This document shows, in pieces, positions 46,146 through 59,180 of a DNA stretch of 64,000 nucleotides (its first letter is position 1; each line of letters starts with the position of its first letter). This DNA comes from Hyparrhenia diplandra (lineage: Eukaryota > Streptophyta > Magnoliopsida > Poales > Poaceae). The stretch is from positions 1 to 64,000 of the forward strand of contig JADLZK010007654.1 of the NCBI GenBank assembly GCA_015847255.1. The letters run 5' to 3'. Below the pieces are notes generated by a model. It worked only from the letters and a program-made list of their open reading frames with translations, was not told the origin of the DNA and made no database searches. A program made the position numbers and the translations under genes.

Positions 46146-47058
46146 GGAAAAAGTCACATTTCCTCCCCAACTATCACGAAGTTCACTTTTCCTCCCTCAA
46201 CTCCAAAAACCGGACAAATCACCTCCCTCAACTTTTCAAACCATGCATTTTACCTCCCTCAGGGCGGTTTTGAAGGCGGTTTTGCTACAGTAACCGCGGG
46301 TTTGCTACAGCGTCCGTGGTTTTGCTACAGTACAGGTGCCTTTGTTTTTTTTTTTTAAATTCGGTTGAATCTTTGAAAAATCATAGTAAATCATAGAAAA
46401 ATCATAAAATGAAAAATCCAGTTTTGTTGGACTCCACATGAGTAGATCTACATAGTAAATATATAATATAATATGCTTTAGTATAAAGTTTTTGCTACGA
46501 AGGTTTTGTCTTTTTTCTTTTTATTTATTTGGTTGAATATTTGAAAAATCATAGTAAATCATAGAAAAATCATAAAATAGAAAATCTATTTTTGTTAGAC
46601 TCCACATGAGTAGATCTACATAGTAAATATATAATATGATATGCTTTTACTATAAAGTTCTACAGTGAATATATAATTAATTGAAATAATTCGTAGTTGC
46701 AACTTCTATAATTATTTTGTTGAACTAAAGTATACCATATTATATATTCACTGTGTAGATCTACTCATGTGGAGTCTAACAAAATTGGATTTTTTATTTT
46801 ATGATTTTTCTATGATTTACTATGATTTTTTCAAAGATTCAACCTAATTTTTTTAAAAAAAAAGAAAAGACAAAGGCACTGGATGTAGTAGCAAAACCAC
46901 GACGCCGTAGCAAACCCGCGGTTCTTGTAGCAAAACCGCCTTCAAACCGCCCCGAGGGAGGTAAAATGCATGGTTTGAAAAGTTGAGGAAGGTGATTTGT
47001 CCGGTTTTGGAGTTGAAGGGAGGAAAAGTGAACTCTCGTGATAGTTGGGGAGGAATGG
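46146..47058. mobile_element. MULE-type fold-back element with long inverted arms
   Basis: The left arm (46160-46310: cctccccaactatcacgaag, ccggacaaatcacctccctc, catgcattttacctccctc, gcggttttg) is repeated in reverse complement at about 46900-47050. Inside, a 110-base segment (tgaaaaatcatagtaaatca ... gtagatctacatagtaaat) occurs twice in direct orientation (about 46370 and 46540) and once inverted (about 46735-46845). No coding capacity. It starts ggaaaaagt, like the element at 31666. Confidence 0.8.
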
Positions 47059-48384
47059 ACGGGAATGTTAGTCGTGGGCCCCTTTGTTTATGCTTCCCCG
47101 AACCGACCGTGAGCCTCAGCCCATTTCCTGCTTGCCTCTCTCCACTTCTTTCTGCGTCGGCGGCTCGGCTGCGGTGCTCGGTGCGGCTCGGTCAGGGGCG
47201 GAAGGGCGGCGTCGTTGTCCGCCAAGCGAGGAGAAGCAAAGAGGCGCGGCACGACAAAGACTCCCGCCTCGAGCAAGTACAATGAATAGCGGTAAATGCC
47301 GAAATGCCAACGTGGAAGAGTGAGAATGCATGAGAGAGAAGAAACGAGCGATTCACGAGTCGACAAAGAAGGAGCGGGCGATCTGCACGCTTGTGGGACC
47401 GCTATCCCGGCTTCCGCGTCTCTCATTTGCTAATCCTTCATGTGATTTCCTGCGCAGCATTAAATTTGCATGTGCCCCGCCACCAAGAGCTGGGCTGCTC
47501 TGCTGAGTTGGAGCAGTAGACGCCCGCATGGTCGGCGTAACTATTAGACCTGCTCTCGTGCGTTTGCCCGCTGGTCACCGGCGATGTTGTGCTGTCTTTC
47601 GTTAAAAAAAAAAAAAATGTTGTTGCTGTCGGATCGCAGCGCAGATCCGTGGCTCTTGCCACTGTGCTATTCTGAGCCAAAAAAAATAAAAATCGAAAGG
47701 CGACTTTTTGCAGATTTTTTTATTAGACGATAGAAATAACAAAAGTTCCTTCCAAAAAAAAAAAAAAAGAGAAAACAAAAACACAGAAAAAGATATTACA
47801 ACAGAACTAGTACTACAACTGCCACTTCAACTAGGATTCTGAGCCAATTTCTCGACTGTTGAAGTGGCTCCTCCATACGTTGCATACAGCTTGATTCCAC
47901 CCAGTGACCTACTCCGTATATTCTCTGCGGTGCTATAATAGGCCCATAAAGACTTGTTAGGCCCACGCACAAAATGTTGAGTACGATGTTGCGTGCAAAA
48001 GATGTTTTTTATCGGCCCATGCACAAAATGTTGGGTGTAGTCTTTGGCCCCTGCTGCTGCTGTTGTTCTGCTTCCTCCTCCGGTTCTGGTCTAAGTTCTC
48101 CTTTTGTTTGTGCATACACGTCCTTGAAAACTACAGTGTCGGAAAAGATCTTTGCCCAGTAAATTTCTCCCCTAAACGACTCCATCACGACGATTGGACA
48201 CAGTACTGCTTAGTCTTGGCCTCCCCACAAATTCATCGCACATGACGATAGCGTTGAGAAATTCGATGTTGAGAACTTGAACCCTGTCCACCCGTATCGA
48301 TCCATTTGTGTGCCTTCTCTTATTTTCCTCTTTTGATACCACACTGCCACGCGTTTAACATGCCAATTCCGCTTCCGCAGATCG
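47059..48384. other. Intergenic DNA, possible original promoter side of the 51.8k ANR copy
   Basis: GC-rich to 47400, then several A-runs (47604-47616, 47752-47768) of retroposon type. The stretch just before 48385 is the sequence that would have adjoined the ANR start codon before the retroposon arrived. No TATA box is convincing. Confidence 0.4.
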
Positions 48385-51300
48385 TTTTTTTTTTCGAAAG
48401 CGTACCATTGGCGCGTATTGCATTAAGGGAAAATAGAGTTTTACACGCCGCACACCTTAGCCAAAAAAAGAATTGGCGAAGCGCACGAAAGCACATTAAC
48501 AAGAAACACGGCTTCAACGGTGGCGCGATACGGATGTACTAAAGAATAAAACTATTGTGCGACGAGGGTGGGTGAAGGCGCGTTCGCGGCTACGGCTCCA
48601 GATCACGGATCTCCCATCGGTGCCGCCAACGCATGACCAGCGAGCAAAGGGAAGATCTCACCGGCCGTGGTTTGCGGATGAACCGCTGATCCGGCGGGTC
48701 TTTGCGGAACTTACTCTTTAGCTCGGGGATCGGAGTGCATGGCGCCGTGTCGGGCGTCCCTCAAGCTTCTTTGGCAAAGACCAGCGGCGCCTTCCGCTCT
48801 CGGGAACGGATCGTGCCTCTCATGCTTCCCAGCGCTGGCACGCATTTGGAGGCCCACTCCTCAACGGTGATCCTGGATGAGCGGAGGGTGGGGGGCCGCC
48901 GAGGATAGGCTCGTCGAGTGGGATGGTGAGCGACGCCCGGGAAGTCCCGGACGGAGGCGGCCCGTGGGCACGGGTGCGGGCTCCGCGAAGGTCCCCCGGT
49001 GTCGACGGTCACAGGGTGGACTAGGGGAGGCGGGTAGCTCCACGGCGCTCTGCCAGAACACCGCCCTCATCCTCCTGAGGGGGCGCTAAGCAAGGGGGAA
49101 GGATTTTGCGACGTTCTCCGCTTTGGAGGGCGGCAAAGATCCTGAAGGCTCCATGGAACCCTCGTGGCGATCGAGGGGTCGGGGGTGAAACGCCGTGTGG
49201 GGCGGCGCTTGGCCCATCTCGTTGGTTGGACGCCAGCGCCGCCTCCGGCCGGTGGTCGCGGAAGGCGGTGGCGACCAGCCGATTCGCTCTTGCGACACCC
49301 GGTCGTCGTCGGCGACCCTTGTTCTTTGCTTGCGGCGATGGGGCCTTGGCGGGCCTCGCCGTGAGTCAATATCTCGAGTCGATGAAGCCCGCAAACGAAG
49401 CCGTCACCGCCGACACTTCGTCGGGTTTGGAACGGACGTGTCGGCGAAGTGGTGGACCCCAACGCCTCTGCGCCACGGACCCCACCGCCCCTCCACCAAG
49501 GGCTGATCCGCGCCGCTCCGGGCGTCGAAGAAGTGCCGACGTCGGCGACGCAGTGCGCGGCGGTCCGGCGCGACCCGGAACCTCCGAAACCTCCGTCCCC
49601 TCGCGGCCGGCGCGCCAAGCGCCAGAGGCGAAGGCGGCACAACCTCCTCTGCTTCCGCAAAGTCGAGCGAGACCATGCGCAGGGGTGAAGGTGGCTCCGA
49701 TCGTAGTGGCGTGTGGTGGTACCGAGGTGGAGGCCACGAGCTCATCCATCATCGGGTCCGCCACGGTAGGGGGGATCCACGCCCACAAGCCGGTCTAGCG
49801 CGCGGGTCCTCGACAGGTGTCGGGCCGCCCACCCCGGCGATGGCTTTGGTGCCAATCCTCGGTGGGGCCGGTCGGGTCGGGGGATCGGACGGAGGATCTG
49901 CCCGACGAAGAAGGGAGGTACCGGCGACCCGACCACCCCAAAGGGAGTCGGCCACGGACACGGTCGGCGACCTAATCGTGGACAAGACGGTGTGGGGTTC
50001 CCGGTCAAGGCATGGAGGCTCTTGCGACCTGCGCATGGGAGAGTCTTCGTAGGCGGAGGCGGCGAAGCTTGCGGTTCCTCGCCTCGCGGCCGTCTTTGGG
50101 CGGATGAGGCGGCGGGTGCGGCGGGGGCAACGGCGGCGGCGTGATCCCCCGCCAGCAATTGAAGCATAGCCCGACGAGGGGATGGCGGCCGACGGGACGT
50201 CGACGACGAGGGGTGGGCGAGGCACGCCGTCGCACGCCGGCGCCTCGACGGAAAGTGAAGCCGTCGCCGCCGATTTGGGCGCCGACGGCGGGGAGGCCCC
50301 CCAGGTCGGACCCATGACGGCGATGATGTCGGTGGCAGACGGCGGAGGTCGGCAGCGACGGCCGCCGATGGCGAGCGAGACGCGGCTGCGAGCGAGCGAA
50401 ATTGGTGCCGGCACCTTAGCCGGAGGAGGGCGCACCGCGGCGTCGAGCGGAGTCGGTGGATGGTCGGCATGACGCGGCGACATCGACGCCGTCTGCGCTA
50501 CCAAGGACGGCCGGGTAACCGTCGCGAGGGCAGCGTCCGTGTCGCCAAAGGCCGGGGCGTAGCCGCCTGCGAGTCAACGGCGGTGTCAAAGCGCAACCCC
50601 GCCGAGTAGGGGATGGACAAACGCCGGCGCGCGACGGGGGCCTCCGCTCAACGGATTCCTCCTCGTTGTCCGGCGGTCGGAGGAGCCGTCCGTCCCACCG
50701 CGATACCCTTGGTCGGCCGACCAGGGCCGGATGGTGTGAGACGCCCGGCGAGGCGAGCCACGTCGGTAGCTGGAGTCGTCGGGCGGCCGGGGCGACGGAG
50801 CGGCGGCGGGAGACGCGGGAGCGGAAGAACGTCACGAGTACCACATCGCCCCCCACCGCCGTGAAGAGGAGCAGGCAACAAACTCACCCTCCTCAAGATC
50901 CGGGCGACTAGGCCGGGGCGGCCGCCCAGAAGCACGCGCCCGACGACGCCGGCGTCAGGCGTGGTCGATCGGCCGGAGTTCGCGACACGGCCTCACCAAG
51001 GCCCCAGGACCTCCCCGAGGGGCACCCGCGTGAGCCACGGGGGCGAGGCCGGGCGCGGCGTCGTCGCGCCGACCGGGTCTAAGGCGCGTTAGCCGACCTC
51101 CGGGGCGCCTTCGAAGGGGGCCGTCGCCCACCAAGGCAGCGGAGGCGGGCAATCGGCCGGCCGTCCCCGGTGGGATGCGGGGCGAGGCGGCGGCGGCAGC
51201 ACTGCCATGGGGCGTCGTCGCGCGAAACCCCGGCGGAGCGCCGTCGTACACACCGGCCCGGACGCCAAGGCGCGGGGTGAGCGGCGAGCAGCGAGGGGGC

Positions 51301-51760
51301 GGGCGCGTGGTCTGATGACACGGTGCTCGACTCATGGCACGCAGCCGCCTCCACGCCCCGAGAGGCCGGCCCGGGCGGCCCCGGGCGGATGGAGTTAGGT
51401 CGCGGGGCTCCCAGTGGCGGGTACCGAGCGGCGCGGGGCAGGAAGACCGCGCCAAATCCTTGGCGGGCGGGTGCCCGCCGGATTCGCCACAGCACCACGA
51501 ATCCGGAGGTAGCGCGGCGGCGAGGGGTCGGCGGCGGCCGGCGGCGACGGTCGGCGTCTGCCCGGTCGAGCCCTATGTGGGGCCGAAAAGCAATGAGGAA
51601 GGGGCCGGGTAGGAAGCGGGGGGAGGAAGGAGGGGAGGAGGAGGCGGGGGAGGTGGTGGGCGCCGTGGCGGGGCGGCCGCCCGGCGCCATGGGCGGGCGA
51701 CGGCGGTGGATCCGCCGGTCGCAGAACGGTCGGGAGTCGCAACGGTCTCAAAGTCGCAAT
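48385..51760 (-). mobile_element. 3.4-kb GC-rich poly(A) retroposon, inserted 30 bases before an ANR start codon
   Basis: A T-run at 48385-48394 marks the tail. Flanks cttccgcagatcg (48372-48384) and cttccgcgagatcg (51761-51774) are a target duplication with one indel. The minus strand holds long overlapping frames (50504-49749, 50470-49742, 49660-49067), Arg/Pro/Ala-rich. Around 50170 a CFNC-then-H pattern in LCFNCLAGDH-like context looks like the start of a CCHC zinc knuckle, as in LINE ORF1 proteins. No reverse transcriptase is visible, so the element is probably a non-autonomous LINE derivative. Confidence 0.75.
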
Positions 51761-51789
51761 CTTCCGCGAGATCGTCGGTTTGCCAAAAT

Positions 51790-53440
51790 ATGCGGCGGGA
51801 CGCGGGTGCTCAAGTGAAGACGGCGTGCGTCACCGGAGGGAACGGCTACATCGCCTCGGCACTGGTGAAGATGTTGCTGGAGAAGGGCTACGCCGTCAAG
51901 ACCACTGTCAGAAACCCTGGTACGTTTGCTTGCGTTTTGCTTATTTGTTTATCCTAATCCCTACCGAAATCCGAACCAACGCATGCATATGCAGATGACA
52001 TGGAGAAGAACTCGCACCTGATGGAGCTGCAGGCGCTGGGCCACCTGGAGGTACTCCGCGCCGACCTGGACGACGAAGGCAGCTTCGACGACGCCGTCGC
52101 CGGCTGCAACTACGCCTTCCTCGTCGCTGCTCCGGTGAACCTCACGTCAGAGGATCCCGAGGTGCATCGATCATTACATCCCTTTTTGCTTGAGAATACA
52201 TACACCATTAATTTCTGTTGAAGTTGCTTTGCCATGCATGCTCGACGACTGATGTGCCTTTTGCGTTTTGTTGTGTTTCGTACGACGGCAGAAGGAGCAG
52301 ATCGAGCCGACCGTGCGAGCAACTGTGAACGTGCTGCGGTCGTGCGTGAGAGCCGGCACGGTGAGGCGCGTGGTGCTCACCTCGGCGGCCTCCTCCATCT
52401 GCATCCGGCCGCTGGAGGGCGACGGGCACGTGCTGGACGAGCACTCCTGGTCCGATCTGGACTACGTCACCGCCGACAAGCCACCTGCCTGGGTACATGA
52501 TGGCATGCGTCGATGCGTGCATGATGTATCATCTACGGCTCAATAGCTAGTAGGTTAAGCATGCATATGCGGCTTGTCGACGTGCCGTGTGTGTTAATTT
52601 TTCGTTGCCCTGCAGGGATACGTCGTCTCCAAGGTGCTGTCGTAGAAGGAAGCCTTCAGGTTCGCGCAGGAGCACGGCATCGACCTCGTCGTCGTGTGCC
52701 CGGTCCTCACCGTTGGCGCGTCGCCGGCACCCAAGGCGTACGCGAGCGTCCGGGCTAGCCTCTCCATGCTTTCAGGTGACAGAGATCGATCGAGATCTAG
52801 GATCGACGACATATATAATGCATGTCACTGCATGGCAAATTAAGGTGATTTCATACATATATTATATTACTAATTCTCTCATGTACGTTCATTACTTTAG
52901 ACGACGATGAGGCAGCGCTGGCCATGTTGAAAGGCATCGAGAAGTCCTTCGGTGCCGTGCCGGTCGTCCACCTCCACGACCTCTGCCGCGCCCAGGTTTT
53001 CCTCGCCGAGACGTCGACGGCGTCCGGGAGGTACATCTGCAGCAGCGTCAGCACGACCGTCGTCGAGATCGCCCGGTTCCTGGAAGACAAGTACCCGCAG
53101 TACCACGTGAACATAAAGCAGTAAGCCAATAATTGAGATTGTTTTTGCTTTATTGTTTGCATTATTGATGAGTGTCGATCGCATGGATCAAGCACGCCGG
53201 TTATGGAAACGCAAGCCCGTCCATATATGCATGCCGGTTATGAAAAATCCACAGATGTATGCCTGTTAATTATTGTAAACTTGCAGGTCTGGTGACGATG
53301 AGCACCTGGAGAAGCCGAGAGTGAGCCTGTCGTCCGCGAAGCTGGTGAAGGAGGGGTTCGAGTTTAAGCACGACACCCTGGATGCAATATACGGGGACGT
53401 GATCGAGTACGGCAAGGCACTGGGGATTCTTCTCCACTAG
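51790..53440 (+). pseudogene. ANR-like reductase with a single in-frame stop
   Basis: All six exons and all phases are conserved: 51790-51919, 51995-52161, 52292-52492, 52616-52775, 52901-53120 and 53287-53440, a total of 344 codons including the stop, the usual ANR/DFR length. Motifs: VTGGNGYIAS, EGDGHVLDEHSWSDLDYV, GYVVSK (YxxxK) and KLVKEGFEFK near the end. The one lesion is TAG at 52643-52645 in exon 4, where sister copies have GAG (Glu of LLEK), eight residues after the YxxxK tyrosine. It removes the substrate-binding half. The start codon stands 30 bases after a 3.4-kb retroposon, so the native promoter is displaced. Preservation everywhere else says the damage is recent. Read-through or a strain-specific allele are alternatives. 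Confidence 0.88.
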
Positions 53441-54430
53441 TGATGTCCCTGCTTTTAAATTTAATTCCTTCTGTTCTTCATCACGTGATGGGATCGCCAA
53501 ATGATTTGTGTTTATATCATATAAAGGTATTTTTAAGTCCCACCGCCCCACACGGTTCCGTTCTGCGTATACCGCCGCTGGCAACTTACAGTTGCCACGA
53601 CGGTTTGGGCTCGTGGGCCAGCTGGATGCAGGGCATGGAGGGACTAGCAGTGGGTCGGCTTCCGTCCGCAGTGCGAGCAGTATCAAGAACTGTTTCAGCT
53701 TAAAGTGATTTTTTAAAGATAAAAGGATACAAACTATCCGGCTTCATCTACCCATGGATAGAATCAGTTCAAAATATTACAGCAACAAAAAATAAAAGCA
53801 AGAAATTGATGAAGAAAAATACATCCCAACAAAGAGCTCGAAAGTAGTTCTACACGACCTCGACTTCCGCCGTGATGTCAATTCCACGAATAAGATCACC
53901 AACATCAAACGAAGCATCTCAACACGTTTGTCGGACCTAATAAAGGTACTAAAAATGTTAGACACGGACCACCATTGAAGATTGGATATTTCTTCCTTGG
54001 CAACAGCACGAAGCACTTGGCGATCAAGAACCCGACGCTTGGCGCCATCGCCGTCAGCCAGAGAAAACCAGGCTAGGTTTTCACCCAGCTATTGAACGCC
54101 GCGACGCCGCGGCAAGGGGATCGATCGACCAACGGCTCCAACGGCGCCTTCAACAAGGTGTGTGGCACGGTTCCACAGCCGTCGGCCGGCGTAACACACC
54201 AGCAAGGATTTCGCCCAAGCCGCCGCCGCCGACGACTCTAGGCTCGGCCAACGTGGAAGACCGCCTTCACCGGGAAGGTCACCATCGACGCGCGCGCTCG
54301 GCGAGCAGCCGGCGCCGACAATGGATCGATCCAGACCAAAGGGGCCCAATCGTGACTCGCCGCTAGACAAACGGCCGCCCCGACGATCCACCCTATGAAC
54401 ACACGCACGCAAATTGTACCCCTATGAGTA
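53441..54430. other. 3' flank of the 51.8k ANR copy; retroposon-like 3' part
   Basis: 53705-54400 resembles the minus-strand 3' part of a retroposon: an A/T-rich tail side, then GC-rich sequence with broken minus frames such as 54412-54089. I find no complete ends and no gene. Confidence 0.4.
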
Positions 54431-55660
54431 CCTCTGAAAAACCGAGCACTCGGCAGATTTGGAGTTTTCGAGAGTCACAATTAGCGTCTCGTCGTCGACG
54501 GAACGCTAAGAAAAAGGAAAAAGGTTTGTGCTGTTTGGCCCAAATAATATGTGGTATGACAGTTTCGTGCTGTTTGGCCCAAATAACAAGGTAGCATATG
54601 AGAGGCCCGTGAGCTGAGCGACAACGAACGAGTAGGCGCATCGTGTGTACCTGACCTCAGGCCGCCTAATAATAAAAAATAAAAATAAATAAACTGACCT
54701 CAGCCCGATTTTGAAAAGGAAATTGGTGCAATGTTTTTTTTTTTTTTATAAAGCTGTTAAAGAACAGAAAATTAATAAGAGTTAAAGGAGCTACTCAAGA
54801 GTCGAGTCCATACGTACGACCGCTCGTTATGCTACTTACTGTAGGTCTGAGCGATCGGAGCGTCGGCAAGAAATATGTGATGTAATTTTTTAGAAGATTG
54901 ATGCGATATACAAGACGTGTTTTTTTTTAAAAAAATATAGTATACGGGGACGTGAATAAGCACTGGGGTTTCTTTCTTGGGAGAAGAATTTGGGCTAAAA
55001 AAAGTTGTGTTTAGGAATCAGGCTTTTTTTTAAAAAAAAAATTGAGAATCAGATATCAAAACTTTGCCCCTCACGGAAGTTGGTTCTATGAGGTCTATGA
55101 GGCAAATCAGTTAGTTTGGGCGAAAGTTCTGATTCCGTCAGGTATATAAACTTTGCCCCTGACGGAAGGTCTACGAGGAAATCCATTAGTTTGGACATTG
55201 TCGCGTAAGCAAAAAGACCACTTTGCCCCTCATTTTTAGAAATTCATAATTAGAGTTTGGTAACTCCAATTTTAGTGAACTAAATTTTGTTTTGCTCCTT
55301 GAGATGTCTAGTTTTTATTAAAAATATGAAATTGGCAAAACATGGTCAATTTCATATTTCTAATAAAAACTATGGTGGATTTGTGAACTATGCAATATGT
55401 GTGATGGAATGTGATTATATATGAGTGGTTATGCGGGAATATATGTGTGGTTGAATTTGATTATATACTAAAAATATACAATAAACAAGCAAAACTCTGT
55501 TTTTTATATTTAGGGGTAAAATGATCTTTTTACCCCCATCGTTAAATCGATTAGGCCTCAAAATTGATGAAATGTCGATTCCTAAACGAATTTTGTTTTG
55601 AGGCCGGATTCCCAAATTTAAAAGAAAGGTATGATTCATAAAACAACTTTTTCAAGGCTT
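54431..55660. other. AT-rich intergenic DNA with direct repeats
   Basis: Contains two copies of tgctgtttggcccaaataa (54529 and 54569) and the 78-base block that recurs at 63298. At about 55070-55220 a segment with tttgcccctcacggaag is partly duplicated. No gene. Confidence 0.5.
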
Positions 55661-55851
55661 AAGGCCTGTTGGGTTGAAGGACTAAGGACTAGAGACTAAA
55701 AACTAGTATCTAGGCCCACCCAAAAGTCCATTGATTTGGTGACTAAATGAGACTAAAAATTAATTCCTAGTTCTTTTATTTGGTAATTTAGAGACTAAAT
55801 AAGACTAAAATTTAGTCCATAGTCAGTCTCGTAAAGCAAACAGGGCCTTAA
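55661..55851. mobile_element. MITE with TAAGGCCTGTT ends
   Basis: taaggcctgttgggttg at the left and aagcaaacagggcctta at the right form inverted ends including TTA/TAA flanks, with gactaaa/tttagtc repeats inside. Tourist or related type. Confidence 0.75.
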
Positions 55852-56511
55852 TTCCTAATTCTCCGTTCTTTCTTCGGTTTCCCTATCAATGTTTGCCCCA
55901 AATAACAAGGCAACGTACGAGAGTGAGTGAGTGAGTATTTTTGTAGTCAACTTCAGGGGTTGTAAACATCCTCACTCCCAATATATTCTGCAGATTCCGA
56001 TCGGACAGATCTGTGGGTGGGAGGCATGAAAAGATTGGAATATATGGTACGCATACATATGATTTTATTTTGTAAAATTGGATGTGTGTCCATTACTAGA
56101 AATCGTTTGGCGGGGGCTTATTTATCAAAAAAAAAAAAAAAAACCGAAGAGCTGAGAGGAAGGCAACTCAAGCTGACTAGCTAGAGCCTGGGACGTGACA
56201 CGGCATGCTTCGAGCGGAAGCAAACTTTTGGTGATCTCGCTCCCTCGTTGACACGTGTGTATCTAACCTCAAAGGAAAGATGCACCATTTTCTTTTAATC
56301 AGTTTTGTAATGGTAGTTTCAGAAGGATGTGAATACTGTAGGCCATAGAACATTTCGTAGGTTTTTTTTCTTTCAAAAAGAAAATCCACGTCGTCCCGGT
56401 AAGGGCCCAGAGGCCTGGCAAATCAACGACGCTTTTGTACGAGAAACCGACTTTTGGAGAAACGAGGATATGCGGACAAGTGGATCCAAGACGCCGACTG
56501 GCGTCCCCTAT

Positions 56512-56525
56512 ATATATATATATAC
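56512..56525 (+). promoter_or_regulatory. TATA-rich core promoter of the helical-bundle/WD40 gene
   Basis: A (TA)7 tract about 365 bases before ATG 56877. A plausible leader intron runs from the donor at about 56692 (aagcag|gtcagt) to the acceptor at about 56832 (gtgtag|acc). Confidence 0.45.
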
Positions 56526-57894
56526 TCTCGACTTCAGTCTTCCTCTTCCATCGCAAGAGGGGAAAAGTCAGACACACTCCTGCACGCAGCCTGCCGCGGC
56601 CGAGCTGGGGGAAAAGAGGAAGAGATCTAGGTCTAGCGAGCAGGAGATCGATCGATCGGCTAGGAGGAGGAGCTGGATCATAAATAAGCAGGTCAGTGCG
56701 CCCCCCTTTCTTGCGCGTGCTATCACTCTGATCAGATCTCCCTCGATTGCACATTCCTGAGAAGATCCTGCCATCCTGGAAGGTGGCGGGAAGGTTTCAA
56801 TTCGATTGATTGATGCGTGTGCCTTCGTGTAGACCTACCGACCCCACCGATCGATTGTACTTGTTCGGAGGAAGGGATGGCCGATCTGGTGCTGAGCTTG
56901 CTGAAGACGATCTTGGAGGCCGGGTTCAATATAAAGAGCGCGCTGGAGAAGGCCGGCCACAACGCGGAGGATTGTCGCAGGATCGGTGACCTCCTGCAAA
57001 CACTGAGTGCCATCGCCAACGCCAAGTACCTGGAGGACAGCACGGCCAAGGGTCTGGAGGTGGCCCTCCAGCGCGCGTCCGAGATCGTCAAAAACTGCGA
57101 GCGCAAGAGCAAGACCTTGGCGAGCCGTGCCTTCAAGGCCAATCAAATCGCCGACGAGCTGCGTGGGGTTTGCTTTGATATATTGCTGAACCTGAATGTT
57201 GCGATCTTTGCCAACCCTGGCCGACATTAAGGAAACTGTTGCCCAAAATAACTCACTGTCGGCCCAAATTTTGGAAATCTGTGCTGCTAATGTCGATCTT
57301 CTTCTGCTTCCACAAAAGGTATTGTTGTTTTAGCTTACCTCACCGAACAATGTATGTCGCAGTAGTACTAGTACTAGTGCCTCACTGATTTTGCAGGACA
57401 GTAGCAAAAGTTTATTAGTTTGTTTTGTTAATTTGTTAAAACAAAGTTCAAAAATAAACACTAGTATGTTTTATGCAAACATAGTTGTAGCAATACCGCA
57501 TACATGCACCTTGTTTCTTTTTTAAAAAGAAATATATTCTTTCCCTATTTCAGATTGACAGATTGCCACAGACCTACTGTAATTCAACTGATGATGCTAG
57601 TTATCAAAATGAAAACTAAAAAAGGGAGACAAAGGAAACAGGCCTTGCCAGGTATGCTATCTGCATAAGTCCAACTGATGATGCTAGCAGTATGCTCGCT
57701 TGGCTTTCTCTAGGGATTATCCAAATGTTCCTCTTTTATCTTTTTTTTTGTTATAAATGTTGATGACTTAACCACGTAGTCTCACTTTCACTCATATGTG
57801 GTAAGTCATTCGATTTCGTTGCATGGAAATTGCAGACCAGAATTTAAGACAGAGAAAGACAATGCACTAGTGGATAGCAAGGTGCAACACGCTC

Positions 57895-58640
57895 CCTTAT
57901 CAGATGGTAAGATCCAATCTGCTCTGATCATTCCCTGAATTGATTTTGCTTAAACTGCCTGTAGTCATCAAACTGAAAAATTTGCCATTTACCATCAATA
58001 TACGTAAATTTCTTTTCTGCCGTTTTCAAAATGAGATTACATGGTTTGTCATGAAAAATCAGTATGTGTCCTCCATAAGTTTTACTGCTATCAAATGTTC
58101 TGAACAATTAATGGTCAAACTTGTGCATCGGGATCTTGTCAGTATCCAAAGAGATAGGTAAAAATGTTAAAGGATGTAGCTATCTTTTCATCACAAGTCT
58201 CTTTGGTGCATTCCTGGTTGGGCGGCATGCCATGGCCAGCTAGGTAGCTAGTCCCGTGAATGAACCAACAGAATCTGAAGGGGCCATGTGCTTCCTTATC
58301 AGTTTGTAAGTTCACTTCTTCCAGTATGTTATTCTAACCATTTATGTATGTCGCCAAACTTAAATAGTGTCTTTAAACATTAATATACACAAATTTTTGT
58401 CAATCATTTCAAAATGATTATATGGTTTCTCAAAGAAATAGTGTCAATATTTTATTTCTCAAATGCTTTACTACTAACAAATGTTTAGAACAATAATGGT
58501 CAAAAAATTGTGCATTGGAGATCTTGTCAGTATCCAAAGTGATAAGTAAAAATGTAGAAGGATGTATCTATCTTTTTGCATCATAGTTCGCTTTGGTGCA
58601 TTCTTGGTTAGGTTGGCATGCCATGGGTAGTGAGTCCTAT
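57895..58640 (+). repeat. Tandem duplication of an exon-intron segment inside the WD40 gene
   Basis: 57895-58262 and about 58290-58640 are diverged direct copies (shared gatcttgtcagtatccaaag, ggtgcattc and ggcatgccatgg). The unit includes the end of the short exon at 57836 (cttatcag...gtaag), so a second exon copy near 58300 may exist. Confidence 0.8.
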
Positions 58641-59084
58641 ATCATCATCACTTATTTACTAATGCTCCTTCAAATGAGCATTACAAACTCTTTAACTCAT
58701 AAGTCCTCTTAAAGGTATCATGTTTTCATAATCTAGACTGACATTTTCGTGTTTGACCTATGATATATAGGCTCATCCAAGTCTGCTTCGCTGAAAAGTG
58801 TGATTGGTCAAGGTGACCCAAGTATTGTCTACAAGGTATTGTTCCATATGATTAACTTTTATATGAATCATTATATTATTTTTGTTGTTTGGGGAAAATC
58901 ATTGTCATATGGTCTGTTTTCATAGAAAAGGATGTCCTATGCTCTAATTAATTTTTCCCTTGTAAACTGGATTTTTCATGCACACACAATTATGGCTCAG
59001 ATTGACATGAAATCAACTAGGTTATTATATGTCACTTCCAAAGTCTGCATTTCAATTGAAACAACTCTCTTCAACCAAATGGGT

Positions 59085-59180
59085 CCTAGGGTTTGCGCAC
59101 GTGTGTTCATAGGGGTGAGTGTGCGTGCGTTTGTGAGCGTCTGCGTTGTATCGTGTGTCATTCTCAAAAAAAAAAAAAAA
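59085..59180 (+). mobile_element. Retroposon 3' tail (SINE/LINE type)
   Basis: GT-rich sequence (gcgcacgtgtgttcatagggg ... gagcgtctgcg) ends in a run of A at 59166-59181. It resembles the tail at 13250-13326. The start is not visible. Confidence 0.55.

Noticed and set aside
48861..51751. Many long open frames on both strands as host genes
   Set aside because: They lie inside a poly(A) retroposon with target duplication. The sequence is GC-rich and frames on all strands are open by composition.
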